A DNA stretch of 64,000 nt from Victivallis vadensis (GCF_003096415.1 NZ_QEKH01000022.1:26731-90730), one strand, 5' to 3'; counted from the first letter of the stretch, positions 38,253 to 47,762 are shown. Notes: generated by a model not told the origin, from the letters alone. Program-made: numbers and translations.

Positions 38253-40052
38253 ATGAACAAGTACCGTACCAACACCTGCGGCGAACTCCGCAAGGCAAAC
38301 GTTGGGGAGACCGTCCGCCTCTCCGGGTGGATTCACAGCGTCCGCGATCACGGCGGCGTGATCTTCATCGACCTGCGCGACCACTACGGCATCACGCAGG
38401 TGGTGATCGATCCGGAATGCGCCTTCTATCAGGCGCTGGAACGCTGGCGGGTGGAGACGGTGGTGCGTTTCGACGGCGAAGTGATCGCCCGTTCCGAAAG
38501 CACGGTCAATCCGAAGCTTGCGACCGGCGAGATTGAGATCAAGGCGACCGACATGGAGATTCTCGGCGACGCCGAAGTGATCCCGTTTCTGATCGCGAAG
38601 GACGACGGCGCGCCCGAGGCGATGCGCCTGAAATACCGTTTCCTCGATCTGCGCCGCGACGAACTGCACAGGAACATCATGCTCCGCAGCCAGGTGATCG
38701 CGGAGATGCGCCGTTATATGACCACGAACGGCTTCAACGAGTTCCAGACTCCGATCCTGACCGCGAGCAGCCCGGAAGGCGCCCGCGACTATCTGGTGCC
38801 GTCCCGCCTGCATCCGGGCAAGTTCTACGCGCTGCCGCAGGCTCCGCAGCAGTTCAAGCAGTTGCTGATGGTGGCGGGCTTCGACCGCTATTTCCAGATT
38901 GCGCCGTGCTTCCGCGACGAGGATGCGCGCGCCGACCGCAGCCCCGGCGAATTCTACCAGCTCGACGTCGAGATGAGCTTTGTGGAGCAGGACGATATCT
39001 TCGCGGTGATCGAGGGATTGCTTGAGGATGTGTTCGGCAAATTTTCGACCAAGGAGTTTACCCATGCGCCGTTCCCGCGGATTCCGTACCGCGAGGCGAT
39101 GCGCCGGTTCGGTTCGGATAAGCCGGACCTCCGCAACCCGCTGGAGATGATCGACGTCTCCGAGCAGTTCCGCGATTGCGGCTTCAAGGCCTTTGCGGGC
39201 GTGGTCGCCAACGGCGGCGTGGTCCGGGCGATCAAGGCGCCGAAAGTCGCGGGCAAACCGCGCAAGTTCTTCGACGACATGATCAAGTTCGCGCAGGAAA
39301 ACGGCGCGAAGGGCATGGCCTATATCATCTGGAGCGAAGAGGGTGAAAAGAGCCCGATTGTGAAGTTCCTGACTCCTGAAATCCTGGCCGCGCTGAAGAC
39401 GGCGGGCGGAGTGGAGACCGGCGATGCGCTGTTCTTCCTGGCCGACGCGGAGAAGCTGGTCCAGAAGATCGGCGGAGCGGTGATCCCGGAGCTGGGCCGC
39501 CAGCTCGAACTGATCGACCCGAATGTGTTCAAGTTCTGCTGGATCGTGGATTTCCCGATGTTCGAGGAGGACGAGGAGACCGGTGCGACCGTGTTCAGCC
39601 ACAACCCGTTTTCGATGCCGCAGGGCGGCATGGATGCGCTGCTGAACAAAAATCCGCTCGATATTCTCGCCTACCAGTACGACATCGTCTGCAACGGCAT
39701 CGAGCTCTCCTCCGGCGCGATCCGCAACCACCAGCCGGAAGTGATGTACAAGGCGTTTGAGATCGCCGGCTATGACCGCAGCGTGGTCGACGACAAGTTC
39801 GGCGGCATGATCAATGCGTTCAAGCTGGGTGCGCCTCCGCACGGCGGCATTGCCCCGGGCGTGGACCGCATGGTGATGCTGCTGGCGGACGAGCCGAACA
39901 TCCGCGAAGTGATCGCGTTCCCATTCAACCAGCAGGCGCAGGACCTGATGATGAACGCTCCGGCCGAGGTTTCGATCAAGCAGTTGCGCGAACTTCACAT
40001 CGAAGTCAAACTGCCGAAAAAGCAGGAAAAACCGGCCGCCGAGGCCAACTGA
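38253..40052 (+). CDS. aspS: Aspartyl-tRNA synthetase
   Basis: 599 residues, bacterial-type length. Class IIb synthetase charging tRNA-Asp. The N-terminal OB-fold anticodon domain ([20 protein letters not shown]) is followed by the catalytic core with motif 2 ([19 protein letters not shown]), the bacteria-specific GAD insertion (~300-420, [17 protein letters not shown]), and motif 3 ([16 protein letters not shown]). Whether it also charges tRNA-Asn cannot be told from sequence here. AAGGGA precedes the ATG. It starts a plus-strand run of six genes that are 20 bp or less apart up to the CapF-like gene. Confidence 0.97.
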   Translation: MNKYRTNTCGELRKANVGETVRLSGWIHSVRDHGGVIFIDLRDHYGITQVVIDPECAFYQALERWRVETVVRFDGEVIARSESTVNPKLATGEIEIKATDMEILGDAEVIPFLIAKDDGAPEAMRLKYRFLDLRRDELHRNIMLRSQVIAEMRRYMTTNGFNEFQTPILTASSPEGARDYLVPSRLHPGKFYALPQAPQQFKQLLMVAGFDRYFQIAPCFRDEDARADRSPGEFYQLDVEMSFVEQDDIFAVIEGLLEDVFGKFSTKEFTHAPFPRIPYREAMRRFGSDKPDLRNPLEMIDVSEQFRDCGFKAFAGVVANGGVVRAIKAPKVAGKPRKFFDDMIKFAQENGAKGMAYIIWSEEGEKSPIVKFLTPEILAALKTAGGVETGDALFFLADAEKLVQKIGGAVIPELGRQLELIDPNVFKFCWIVDFPMFEEDEETGATVFSHNPFSMPQGGMDALLNKNPLDILAYQYDIVCNGIELSSGAIRNHQPEVMYKAFEIAGYDRSVVDDKFGGMINAFKLGAPPHGGIAPGVDRMVMLLADEPNIREVIAFPFNQQAQDLMMNAPAEVSIKQLRELHIEVKLPKKQEKPAAEAN

Positions 40053-40072
40053 CCCGGAAGGGATGCGGATTG

Positions 40073-41062
40073 ATGCGATATTGGATTTTACGGACGGGCA
40101 TACTGCTGATGCTGGCTGTCGCCGGAGCTTCGCTTCGGGCGGCGGCCCCGGAACTGCTGAAATTCGTTCCGGCCGGAACCGAATATCTGGTGTCGGTCAA
40201 TCTGGAGCGCCTGCGGGAGGTGCCCGGTCTCCGGGCAGCTCTCGAATCGAACGAGGATGTGGCTTCCCGGCTCGCCGAGTTTGAAAACACTTATAACCTG
40301 AAGCTGGAGGACTGCCGGCAGTTGCTGTTTGTCGGCGGCGGCAAGCGCCTGCGGGGCATGCTTGTCGAAACGGGAGTTCCCGAAGCGAAACTTGAGGCTT
40401 CGCTTGCGCCTCTGGCGGGCAACCGCTACTCCGCCGCGACGGCGGGGGAGCGTAAAATCCACTATGTGACCGCCGACCGCTCGGTTCCGGAGGACCGGAT
40501 CAAACTGGCGCTCTGCTATCTCGATGCCGACTCGGTTCTGGCGACGGAAGAACCTTATCTCGCGCATTTTCTGGAGGGGCTGAAAACGGATTCCGCGATC
40601 CGGCTGGCGGCGGTGGAGGCCCCGGCGGGCAATCCGGTGATCTGGGGCTTTTTGAATGTCCGTTCCCTGACCGCCGGCAACAAACGGAAAGCCTCGCTGT
40701 TTCAGGTTTTTTTCCGTGATCTGCGCCGGGTGGTCTGGGAAATCGCTTCCGGTGGGGAACACGGCGGGGCGCTGACGCTCTCCGCAACCGGAACCTGCCG
40801 CAACGAACAGAGTGCCGCGCTGCTGAATGCGTCGCTGCCCGGTTATCTGGCGATGGCGGCCAATCTGCTGTTCGCCGCGGAGCCGGCGCTCGGCGGGCAG
40901 GTGGTGAATTCGCTGAAAAGCCGGGTCGACGGCAAAAAGGTCTATGCGGAGCTGAAGCTTTCGGAAGAGCTGACTTCCTCGATCGGCCGCTACCTGAAAC
41001 GGGAGGCGGAGCGCAGGATGATGCCGCCCGACCCGGTTCCGGCGGACCAGCGGAACCGGTAG
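40073..41062 (+). CDS. Secreted or periplasmic protein of unknown function
   Basis: 329 residues. A signal peptide (MRYWILRTGILLMLAVAGAS) is followed by PELLKFVPAGTEYLVSVNLERLREVP, a pattern seen in uncharacterised surface proteins in which the sequence opens with 'the protein cannot be large' type residues near a substrate-like beta sheet; no named family is assigned. The body is mixed alpha/beta; the C-terminus is basic (LKREAERRMMPPDP). The ATG at 40073 follows GGAAGGG; a TTG one codon earlier is ignored. It lies 20 bp after aspS and 7 bp before the lytic transglycosylase, so it probably works in the envelope. Confidence 0.7.
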   Translation: MRYWILRTGILLMLAVAGASLRAAAPELLKFVPAGTEYLVSVNLERLREVPGLRAALESNEDVASRLAEFENTYNLKLEDCRQLLFVGGGKRLRGMLVETGVPEAKLEASLAPLAGNRYSAATAGERKIHYVTADRSVPEDRIKLALCYLDADSVLATEEPYLAHFLEGLKTDSAIRLAAVEAPAGNPVIWGFLNVRSLTAGNKRKASLFQVFFRDLRRVVWEIASGGEHGGALTLSATGTCRNEQSAALLNASLPGYLAMAANLLFAAEPALGGQVVNSLKSRVDGKKVYAELKLSEELTSSIGRYLKREAERRMMPPDPVPADQRNR

Positions 41063-41069
41063 TGCGATC

Positions 41070-41663
41070 GTGCCGGCGCGGAAACGGACAACTGTTCCGA
41101 AGTTGATCGGATATCTGGTGCGGCTCGCCGCGCTGGTGGTGATGGGGCTGGTGCTGGTCGCCTACTGCCGCCGCGACGATATGCGCGACTGGATGGTCGA
41201 CGATACGAAGTTCGCGCGTGAAATCCGGCTGGCCGCCAAACGGTACGGTCTGGAACCGGCGCTGGTACGGGCCGTGGTGTTTCAGGAGAGCCGTTTTGAT
41301 CCTTTTATTCGCGGCGGAAAAGGCGAAGTCGGTTTGATGCAGGTGCTGCCGGAAGGGGCGGTTGCGGACTGGGCGCGGAACCGGCGCGTGAAGAGGCCCG
41401 GTGCATCGCAGTTGTGCGATCCGGTGCTGAATCTGGAGATCGGCTGCTGGTATCTGGCGCGCGGCATGCGCCGCTGGAGCGGCTACCGGGCGCAGACGGA
41501 GCTGGCGTTGGCGCAGTACAATGCCGGGGAGAGCCGCGCCGACCGCTGGAAGCCAGCCTCGCCGGACGGCACGGTGGTCGACCGGATCGGAATCGGGAGC
41601 ACCCGGCAGTATGTGACGCGCATTATGAAGCGTTACCGGAAATATCGGGAGAGTATGAAATGA
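41070..41663 (+). CDS. Lytic murein transglycosylase, SLT family
   Basis: 197 residues. An N-terminal anchor helix (LIGYLVRLAALVVMGLVLVAY) precedes a GH23-type lysozyme-like domain: catalytic Glu in VVFQESRFDPFIRGGKGEVGLMQVLP (~70-96), then the LNLEIGCWYLARGMRRW and ALAQYNAGESRADRW signatures. It cuts the MurNAc-GlcNAc bond of peptidoglycan without hydrolysis, giving 1,6-anhydro ends. The start is GTG at 41070. The stop overlaps the start of the next gene (ATGA). The protein is short, like E. coli EmtA-size enzymes, with no LysM part. Confidence 0.88.
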   Translation: MPARKRTTVPKLIGYLVRLAALVVMGLVLVAYCRRDDMRDWMVDDTKFAREIRLAAKRYGLEPALVRAVVFQESRFDPFIRGGKGEVGLMQVLPEGAVADWARNRRVKRPGASQLCDPVLNLEIGCWYLARGMRRWSGYRAQTELALAQYNAGESRADRWKPASPDGTVVDRIGIGSTRQYVTRIMKRYRKYRESMK

Positions 41664-42364
41664 TCAGAGTATGGCCGGTGTTGCTGGCTTTGGCGGTCTG
41701 GCTGCCGCTGGCTGCGGACGAAACGGCGCCCGCGCCGGATGCAATCTGGATCAACCAGTTCGATGATCCGGGAGTCTTGGAAAAGGAGACGCGCCTGGAG
41801 GGAACCCGCTTCCTGGTTCCCAAGACGAAGTTTTACATCGCGGATGAGCCGACCGCTTCGGACGGCAAGGTGCTGGTGGTCGAGGCTCCGAAAGCGACCG
41901 GCGTGCTGATGTCGGCGCCGAAAGTCGATTTGAAGAAGCGCCCGATCCTGCGTTGGCGTTGGCGGGTGATTCGCCCCGTCGGCCTTAAACCTGGTGCAAA
42001 GGAGCCGGACGATCAGGCGGTGGTGCTCTACTTTGGAGACGGCACGCTGTTGAAGCAGCGCAGCATCGGGTATCGCTGGGAGCGGAACACCGAGCTGGGC
42101 AAATGCGGCATCCTGAGTTATGTCGGCGGCATGATGACCGTCAAGTTTTTCTGTGTGCGCAACCGTGAGACGGCCGAAGGGGAGTGGGTGGTCGAGGAGC
42201 GCGACGTGATCCAGGATTACATCGATGCGTTCGGCAAGGAGCCGAACGAGTATTTTATCCTCAGCTTCGGTGCGAACAGCCAGTATTCCGGTTCGCAGAC
42301 GCGGGCCGAAATCGACTTCGTGGAGTTCGTGCCCCGCCCCGAACCGCAGGAGGAGAAGAAGTGA
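41660..42364 (+). CDS. DUF3047 family secreted protein
   Basis: 234 residues. A signal peptide (MIRVWPVLLALAVWLPLAA) is followed by a beta-rich domain with the pattern of DUF3047: a GVLMSAPKVDLKKRPILRWRW core, DDQAVVLYFGDGTL, and GANSQYSGSQTRAEIDFVEF near the end. Function is unknown; the family is often found with envelope genes. It overlaps the preceding lytic transglycosylase (ATGA) and the following CapF-like gene (GTGA), so the three are translated together. Confidence 0.8.
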   Translation: MIRVWPVLLALAVWLPLAADETAPAPDAIWINQFDDPGVLEKETRLEGTRFLVPKTKFYIADEPTASDGKVLVVEAPKATGVLMSAPKVDLKKRPILRWRWRVIRPVGLKPGAKEPDDQAVVLYFGDGTLLKQRSIGYRWERNTELGKCGILSYVGGMMTVKFFCVRNRETAEGEWVVEERDVIQDYIDAFGKEPNEYFILSFGANSQYSGSQTRAEIDFVEFVPRPEPQEEKK

Positions 42365-43095
42365 TCCGGAAGATCGGAGTGACCGGCGCCGCCGGTTTCA
42401 TCGGCGGCCATCTCGCGGATTATATCGATGCGCAGCCGGGTTTCGAAGCTGTCCGCATCGTGCGCGAGCATTTCGAGGAGCGGCATTTGAGCTCAGTGGT
42501 GGCCGGATGCGAGGCGATCGTGCATCTGGCCGGGGTGAGCCGCAGCGATGAGCCGCAGCAGCTTTACCGGATCAATATGGAGCTTCTGGAGCATCTGATT
42601 CTGGCGGTGCGTTTTGCCGGAGTCAAGCCCCGGATTCTGTTCGGCTCCACCACGCATGAGGCGAAGCAGACGAAATACCATGCTTCGAAGCGGGACGGCC
42701 GCGACCGGCTGGACCGGGCGGCGCGGGAGCTGGGATTCGAGAACGTCGGCGTGCTGATGCCGAATGTGTTCGGGCCGGGCGGGAAACCGCATTACAATTC
42801 GGTGGTCGCCACGTTCTGCGCCGACTCCCGGCGGGGGCGCCGGCTGACCGTTCACTCCGACGCGGGCCGGGTGAAACTGATTTACATTGACGGCCTGGTC
42901 CGGCGGCTGTTCGAGCTGGCAGCCGGAGATTTTCCGGGAAATCCGGTGGAGATCGTTCCGGAATTCGACGTGGAGGTCGCCGGTATCGCGGCCCGCGTGA
43001 CCGGCTTTGCGGCCGGGAAGCGGCCGGAGCCGGAGGACCGGTTCGGTGTTTTGCTGTACCGGACATGGCTGAGTTATCCGGAAAAAGAGTGTTGA
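42361..43095 (+). CDS. NAD-dependent epimerase/reductase, CapF-like, without cupin domain
   Basis: 244 residues; extended short-chain dehydrogenase. GVTGAAGFIGGHLADYI is the nucleotide-binding motif and the YHASK (~102-106) is the YxxxK active pair. The segment MPNVFGPGGKPHYNSVVATFC is characteristic of CapF/WbjC, the bifunctional C-3 epimerase/reductases that make UDP-N-acetyl-L-fucosamine for capsule and O-antigen. Those are ~370 residues with a C-terminal cupin; here the protein ends after the SDR domain, so only the reductase part is present. No cupin gene is next to it. The GTG at 42361 overlaps the preceding stop. Substrate is presumably a nucleotide sugar. Confidence 0.8.
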   Translation: MIRKIGVTGAAGFIGGHLADYIDAQPGFEAVRIVREHFEERHLSSVVAGCEAIVHLAGVSRSDEPQQLYRINMELLEHLILAVRFAGVKPRILFGSTTHEAKQTKYHASKRDGRDRLDRAARELGFENVGVLMPNVFGPGGKPHYNSVVATFCADSRRGRRLTVHSDAGRVKLIYIDGLVRRLFELAAGDFPGNPVEIVPEFDVEVAGIAARVTGFAAGKRPEPEDRFGVLLYRTWLSYPEKEC

Positions 43096-43128
43096 ATGGT
43101 GATAAAAGGGGTTTAACGGCGGAAGATA

Positions 43129-44031
43129 ATGATAAAATTGCGCTTTTTTCATAATTTTCGCTTGCTAAATGCGATATATGACGTTATTTTAATAACTCTC
43201 ATGGTGTGTGCACCTATGGTGCTTCACGCCCTTGAGGGTGGTCACGGCGGTGGCGGCGACTCCGGTGTAACGGTTACGATCAGGTCGGCGGATGCTCAAC
43301 GACTTAGAGAGTTGACGCGGTTGCGCGAGGAGACGGGGCTGGCGGCGGAAGCGGTAAAGCGCCTGGAACTCGAAAACGAATCGTTGCGCGAGGAGAAGGC
43401 GGAGCTGCGGGCCGAGTTGTTTGAGATCAAGGAAAAGTTTGCAAAGCAGAATGCGAACTATCGTCAGTTGCAGTTGTGGCTGGCCGGAGTCCCGGCAGAG
43501 GGGGCAGTGCGAAAATCCGGCCGGCGGGAAGAACGGCTGCTGCAGGCGATGGGGGAAGTTTCAAAAGACGGCAGTGCGCTCGCCCTCAGCGCCGTCTCAT
43601 TCTGCGAACAGGTGCAGCAGCTTTTGAAGGAGCTGCCGATCGGGAAGGTTCGGCAGGCGGAGATCCAGCTTCAGCTGGACGGGCTTTCAAAGGATGCGCG
43701 CCGCTTTATCGCCTTGACGGAATCCGGTGAAACCGTGGCGAAGGGGATTGACGCGCTGCGAACGTGTCGCATCCTTGCGGTGAATCGGGAACTGTCAATT
43801 GTGGTGCTTTCGGTGGGTTCGGTGAAAGGTGCTTTCGCCGGGATGATCTACCGGGTTGGGAAGGACCGGCAAATTCAGCTCAGGGTGGTCAGTGTAAGAC
43901 CATACGCCGCGGCGGCTGAAGTTGTCAAGGGCACGATCGGCGACCTCGCTCCGGGAATGGAGGCTGTGGCGGGAGAATCCAGAGAATCGGATACATCGGG
44001 AACGGTGGTGCCGGTTCGAACATCTAATTAA
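43129..44031 (+). CDS. Exported coiled-coil protein of unknown function
   Basis: 300 residues. The N-terminus (MIKLRFFHNFRLLNAIYDVI...LMVCAPMVLHA) is a signal or anchor segment in unusually AT-rich DNA. A Gly-rich linker (EGGHGGGGDSG) follows, then a coiled coil (~52-115, heptads with LRELTRLREE, LELENESLREEKAELRAEL) and a C-terminal globular part (~200-285, RELSIVVLSVGSVKGAFAGMIYRVGKD) that resembles small beta-barrel domains of envelope proteins. The family is not recognised. It lies 23 bp before rplV, so the ribosomal cluster's promoter may lie inside or upstream of it; a promoter-like TTGCTA-17-TATTTT sits at about 43162-43190. An alternative start at ATG 43201 would remove the signal. 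Confidence 0.65.
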   Translation: MIKLRFFHNFRLLNAIYDVILITLMVCAPMVLHALEGGHGGGGDSGVTVTIRSADAQRLRELTRLREETGLAAEAVKRLELENESLREEKAELRAELFEIKEKFAKQNANYRQLQLWLAGVPAEGAVRKSGRREERLLQAMGEVSKDGSALALSAVSFCEQVQQLLKELPIGKVRQAEIQLQLDGLSKDARRFIALTESGETVAKGIDALRTCRILAVNRELSIVVLSVGSVKGAFAGMIYRVGKDRQIQLRVVSVRPYAAAAEVVKGTIGDLAPGMEAVAGESRESDTSGTVVPVRTSN

Positions 44032-44054
44032 CAGGAAAACTCGAGAACCAGATT

Positions 44055-44390
44055 ATGGAAGTAAGAGCTTTGACAAGGAATGTGCGGATATCGCCGGAAA
44101 AGGCGCGGCATGTGTCGCGTCTGATCCAGGGTAAGTCCGCAGTTGAAGCGCTCGCGATCGTCGAACTGAGCCCCCGCAAGGCGGCCAGTCTGCTGGGCGA
44201 TACGCTGCGCTCCGCCGTGGCCAATGCTGAAAACAATGAGAACGTGAGCCGCAAGGCGCTGGTGGTCAAGGCCGCCCTCGTCAGCCCGGGTCCGATCATC
44301 AAGCGTTTTCGTGCGAAAGCGCGCGGCTCGGCCGGCCGGATCCGCAAGCGGACCAGCCATCTGGAAGTTATTTTGACGGATATGAACTAG
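44055..44390 (+). CDS. rplV: 50S ribosomal protein L22
   Basis: 111 residues, family length. Binds all six domains of 23S rRNA; its extended hairpin lines the exit tunnel. ARNVRISPEKARHVSRLIQGK and the C-terminal hairpin GPIIKRFRAKARGSAGRIRKR are diagnostic. It is the first ribosomal gene here; rpsJ, rplC, rplD, rplW, rplB and rpsS, normally upstream in the S10 operon, are absent from this locus. It lies 16 bp before rpsC. Confidence 0.97.
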   Translation: MEVRALTRNVRISPEKARHVSRLIQGKSAVEALAIVELSPRKAASLLGDTLRSAVANAENNENVSRKALVVKAALVSPGPIIKRFRAKARGSAGRIRKRTSHLEVILTDMN

Positions 44391-44406
44391 AATAGGGGAT
44401 TGAATC

Positions 44407-45114
44407 GTGGGACAAAAAGTTAATCCGATCGGATTGAGAACGGCCCTGACCAAGAATTGGGAATCCCGCTGGTTTGCAGACAAGAAATCCGGCGGTAAGA
44501 CGCTGTTTGGCGAGTGGCTGCAGGAAGACCTCGCGATCCGCAAGTTCATCAAGGAAAAGTTCGCCCAGGCGGCGATCGCCCGGATTCAGATCGAGCGTTT
44601 CGCCAACCGTGTCCGCGTGACCATCTGCTCGGCCCGTCCGGGACTGCTGATCGGCAAGAAGGGTGCGGAGCTGGAGTCGATGAAGGCGCAGGTCGCCAAG
44701 CTGACTGCCGGCAAGGAAGTTTTCATTGAGATCGCCGAAGTGCGGCGTGCGGAGACCAACGCGCAGCTCGTTTCCGAGAACATCGCGCAGCAGCTGGAGC
44801 GCCGCATCGGCTTCCGGCGTGCGATGAAGCGCGCGATCCAGACCGCGATGGATATGGGCGCGGACGGGATCAAGATCAACTGCGCCGGGCGTCTCGGCGG
44901 AGCGGAACTGGCTCGCGAAGAACAGTACAAGGAAGGCCGTGTGCCGCTTCATACGCTGAAGGCGAACATCGATTACGGCTTCACCGAAGCGAATACGACG
45001 GCCGGAACGATCGGCGTCAAGGTTTGGATTTGTCACAAAGACTCTACGGAGGAACAAGATTATGCCGTTAATGCCAAAAAGAGTAAAGTACAGAAAGGTT
45101 CAGCGCGGAAGTAA
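44407..45114 (+). CDS. rpsC: 30S ribosomal protein S3
   Basis: 235 residues. KH-domain protein of the mRNA entry channel: [21 protein letters not shown] start, KH loop [16 protein letters not shown] and the C-terminal [20 protein letters not shown] region. The start is GTG at 44407. The last 17 residues ([17 protein letters not shown]), a basic tail, are encoded by DNA that also encodes the first 17 residues of L16 in another frame: a 53 bp overlap. Confidence 0.97.
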   Translation: MGQKVNPIGLRTALTKNWESRWFADKKSGGKTLFGEWLQEDLAIRKFIKEKFAQAAIARIQIERFANRVRVTICSARPGLLIGKKGAELESMKAQVAKLTAGKEVFIEIAEVRRAETNAQLVSENIAQQLERRIGFRRAMKRAIQTAMDMGADGIKINCAGRLGGAELAREEQYKEGRVPLHTLKANIDYGFTEANTTAGTIGVKVWICHKDSTEEQDYAVNAKKSKVQKGSARK

Positions 45115-45475
45115 CGCCGGCCTCGCCACTACCAATAATAAGATTGATTTTGGCGATTTCGCGTTGCAGGCGCTGACCCGCGGGTACGTTACCAATAACC
45201 AGATTGAAGCTGCGCGTGTTGCGATCAACCGTCATCTGAAGCGTCGCGGCAAAGTATGGATCCGTCTGTTCCCCTTCCGCTCCTTCACGAAGAAGCCGTT
45301 GGAAGTCCGTATGGGTAAGGGAAAAGGTGCGGTCGAAGGCTGGGTTGCTCCGGTTCTGCCGGGCCGGGTGCTGTTTGAAGTGTCCGGTTGCAGCGAAGCG
45401 GTGGCGAAGGAAGCCATGAGTCGTGCGGCGAACAAGCTTTGCTTGCGCTGCAAGTTCTTGTCACGGGAAGCGTAA
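45062..45475 (+). CDS. rplP: 50S ribosomal protein L16
   Basis: 137 residues; organises the A-site region of the large subunit. [13 protein letters not shown] and the basic [19 protein letters not shown] segment are diagnostic. The start at 45062 (MPLMPKRV) has GGAGGA nine bases upstream; Met4 is possible but has no better site. It overlaps rpsC by 53 bp, so the ribosome site lies inside rpsC. Confidence 0.97.
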   Translation: MPLMPKRVKYRKVQRGSNAGLATTNNKIDFGDFALQALTRGYVTNNQIEAARVAINRHLKRRGKVWIRLFPFRSFTKKPLEVRMGKGKGAVEGWVAPVLPGRVLFEVSGCSEAVAKEAMSRAANKLCLRCKFLSREA

Positions 45476-45484
45476 GGTGGTCCG

Positions 45485-45688
45485 ATGAAGAGCAAGGAAA
45501 TTCGTGAATTGACCGATGCCGAGCTGGTGACCAAGGTCGCCGACCTGCAGCGGGAGAAGTTGAACCTCAAGATTCAGTCCCGTACCGGTCAGCTGGAAAA
45601 GACCGCTCGCGTCCGGCAGATCCGTCGCGACATTGCGCGTGTCTATACCGAGCAGACTGCCCGTGCGGCCAAAGCCGAGGTGAAGTAA
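45485..45688 (+). CDS. rpmC: 50S ribosomal protein L29
   Basis: 67 residues, two-helix protein at the tunnel exit. [18 protein letters not shown] and the C-terminal [15 protein letters not shown] are typical. The stop overlaps the rpsQ start by one base (TAATG). Confidence 0.95.
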   Translation: MKSKEIRELTDAELVTKVADLQREKLNLKIQSRTGQLEKTARVRQIRRDIARVYTEQTARAAKAEVK

Positions 45689-45966
45689 TGAGTGAAGCTA
45701 TTGTTGAAGTTCGTGGCAATCGCAAGGAACGCGTCGGCGTTGTGGTCAGCGATGTGCAGGACAAGACGATCGTCGTGAAGGTCGACCGTCGCACCCCGCA
45801 CCCGTTGTACCAGAAGATTGTCAAGGTTCGGAAAAAGTTTACCGCCCATGATGAGAAGAACGAAGCGAAGAAGGGCGACACCGTCCGGATCGTGGAAACC
45901 CGTCCGCTGAGCCGCAGCAAGCGGTGGCGTCTGGTCGAAATCATCAGCCGTGCGGCGCAGGAATAA
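45688..45966 (+). CDS. rpsQ: 30S ribosomal protein S17
   Basis: 92 residues; OB-fold primary binder of 16S r[22 protein letters not shown] and [19 protein letters not shown] are the signatures, followed by [20 protein letters not shown]. Translationally coupled to rpmC by the TAATG overlap. Confidence 0.97.
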   Translation: MSEAIVEVRGNRKERVGVVVSDVQDKTIVVKVDRRTPHPLYQKIVKVRKKFTAHDEKNEAKKGDTVRIVETRPLSRSKRWRLVEIISRAAQE

Positions 45967-45986
45967 CCCTTCAGGAGATATTCATC

Positions 45987-46352
45987 ATGATTCAAATGCA
46001 GAGTATTCTGGAGGTTGCCGACAATTCCGGAGCCAAGTCGCTTCTGACGATGACGGTTCTGGGACAGGGCAAGAAGATCGCCGGGATCGGCGATATCATC
46101 AGTTGCGCCGTGCAGGAAGCGATTCCGGATGGTTCGGTCAAGAAGGGGCAGGTCGTGAAGGCGGTCATCGTGCGTACTGCGGCGAAGATCCGTCGTCCGG
46201 ACGGTTCCTATCTGAAGTTCGACGAGAACGCGGCGGTCCTGATCGATAAGGACAAAAACCCGGTCGGTACCCGTATTTTCGGGCCGGTGGCGCGTGAATT
46301 GCGCGAGAAGGATTTCATGAAGATCATCTCGCTGGCGCCGGAGGTGCTTTAA
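45987..46352 (+). CDS. rplN: 50S ribosomal protein L14
   Basis: 121 residues. The ATG at 45987 ([19 protein letters not shown]) has TCAGGAG upstream and matches the family start; an upstream extension in frame is rejected. [20 protein letters not shown] and [17 protein letters not shown] are diagnostic. It bridges the subunits with L19. Confidence 0.97.
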   Translation: MIQMQSILEVADNSGAKSLLTMTVLGQGKKIAGIGDIISCAVQEAIPDGSVKKGQVVKAVIVRTAAKIRRPDGSYLKFDENAAVLIDKDKNPVGTRIFGPVARELREKDFMKIISLAPEVL

Positions 46353-46353
46353 T

Positions 46354-46611
46354 ATGAAATATCATGTCAAAAAAGGCGACAAGGTTCTGGTTAACGCCGG
46401 CAACTACAAGGGCGAAGAAGCGACCATTCTGGCGGTTCTGACGAACAAGGACCGCGTGGTGCTTGAGTTCACCTCCAAGAAAGATCGCGAGATCGGCAAG
46501 CGGACGATCAAGAAGAGCAAGCTCAATCCGAACGGCGGCCTGGTCGAGCGTTCGGTTTCAGTGCATGTCTCCAACGTCAATCCGGTTGCCTCGGAAAAGT
46601 CGGAGAAGTAA
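46354..46611 (+). CDS. rplX: 50S ribosomal protein L24
   Basis: 85 residues, on the short side. KOW motif KKGDKVLVNAGNYKGEEATI at the N-terminus, then KKSKLNPNGGLVERSVSVHV. Assembly initiator of the 50S subunit. One base separates it from both neighbours' stop and start codons. Confidence 0.95.
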   Translation: MKYHVKKGDKVLVNAGNYKGEEATILAVLTNKDRVVLEFTSKKDREIGKRTIKKSKLNPNGGLVERSVSVHVSNVNPVASEKSEK

Positions 46612-46612
46612 A

Positions 46613-47149
46613 ATGCCTGATATGAAGAAAAAATATGTGGAAGAAGTCCGCAAGGCGCTCCAGGCCGAGCTTGGCCTGAAGAACGTCATGCAGATTCCGA
46701 AGCTTGAGAAGATCGTGATTTCCACCGGTATCGGTTCCGATGCGGAGCGTGACGCGTTCACCGAAGCGAAGAAGCATATCGGCGCGATGACCGGTCAGGA
46801 GCCGGTGATCACCAAGGCGCGCAAGAACGTTTCCAACTTCAAGCTGCGTGTCGGCATGCCGGTCGGTGTGATGGTTACCCTCCGGGGCAGCCGGATGTAT
46901 GAGTTCCTGGATCGTTTCGTGCACAATGCGCTGCCGCGTGTGCGTGACTTCCGCGGAATTCCGAAGACTGGTTTCGACGGTGTGGGCAACTACAACCTCG
47001 GGATCAGCGATGTATCGGTCTTCACCGAAGTCGATGCCGACAAGCTGAAGTATCCGCTCGGCGTGAACATTACGTTGGTCACGACGGCGAAGACGGATGA
47101 TGCGGCGCGTCTTCTTCTGAAGAAGATGGAAGTTCCGTTCGAGGAATAA
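46613..47149 (+). CDS. rplE: 50S ribosomal protein L5
   Basis: 178 residues; binds 5S rRNA in the central protuberance. NVMQIPKLEKIVISTGIG, RKNVSNFKLRVGMPVG and RDFRGIPKTGFDGVGNYNLG are the family signatures. The start at 46613 directly follows the rplX stop. Confidence 0.97.
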   Translation: MPDMKKKYVEEVRKALQAELGLKNVMQIPKLEKIVISTGIGSDAERDAFTEAKKHIGAMTGQEPVITKARKNVSNFKLRVGMPVGVMVTLRGSRMYEFLDRFVHNALPRVRDFRGIPKTGFDGVGNYNLGISDVSVFTEVDADKLKYPLGVNITLVTTAKTDDAARLLLKKMEVPFEE

Positions 47150-47164
47150 AGGAAGGATTGCATC

Positions 47165-47350
47165 ATGGCGAAACTCAGTTTGATGGTGAAGGCGGAGCGG
47201 GGGAGCAAGTTCCCGGTTCGCAATTATACCCGTTGTAAGGCCTGCGGACGTCCGCGGGCGTACATCGGCAAGTTCCAGCTCTGCCGTATCTGTTTCCGCG
47301 AACTGGCTTCCAAGGGCCAGATTCCGGGTGTGACCAAGGCCAGCTGGTAA
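47165..47350 (+). CDS. rpsN: 30S ribosomal protein S14, zinc-binding short type
   Basis: 61 residues, the short form with a complete zinc ribbon: Cys24, Cys27, Cys40 and Cys43 (CKAC...CRIC). The zinc-free long form is not seen in this window. [18 protein letters not shown] is the standard C-terminus. Located between rplE and rpsH as usual. Confidence 0.97.
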   Translation: MAKLSLMVKAERGSKFPVRNYTRCKACGRPRAYIGKFQLCRICFRELASKGQIPGVTKASW

Positions 47351-47366
47351 GAAAGGATTCTCTACA

Positions 47367-47762
47367 ATGAGCATGCAAGATCCGATTGCTGATATGCTTA
47401 CCCGCCTGCGCAACGCGGGATCCGCAAACCTGAAGAAGGTTTCGATGCCGAGTTCGAAGGAGAAGGTCGCGATTGCCGACGTTCTGAAGACGGAAGGCTA
47501 CATCACCGACTATGCGGTGGCCGAAGACGGCGTGAAGCGCGAATTGGTCATTGAACTCAAGTATGTGAACGGCGCGAGCGTGATCGAGGGTATCGAGCGC
47601 GTCAGCAAGCCGTCCTGCCGGATTTATTGCGGAAGCCGGGAGATTCCCCGCGTCCGCAACGGTCTGGGCACTGTCGTGCTGACCACTCCGAAGGGCATCA
47701 TGAGCGGTCGCCGGGCGGTCAAGGAGAACGTCGGCGGCGAAATTCTCTGCTACGTCTGGTAA
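47367..47762 (+). CDS. rpsH: 30S ribosomal protein S8
   Basis: 131 residues; central-domain 16S rRNA binder and, in many bacteria, the translational repressor of this operon. [16 protein letters not shown] at the start and [20 protein letters not shown] plus GGEILCYVW at the end are diagnostic. Confidence 0.97.
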   Translation: MSMQDPIADMLTRLRNAGSANLKKVSMPSSKEKVAIADVLKTEGYITDYAVAEDGVKRELVIELKYVNGASVIEGIERVSKPSCRIYCGSREIPRVRNGLGTVVLTTPKGIMSGRRAVKENVGGEILCYVW

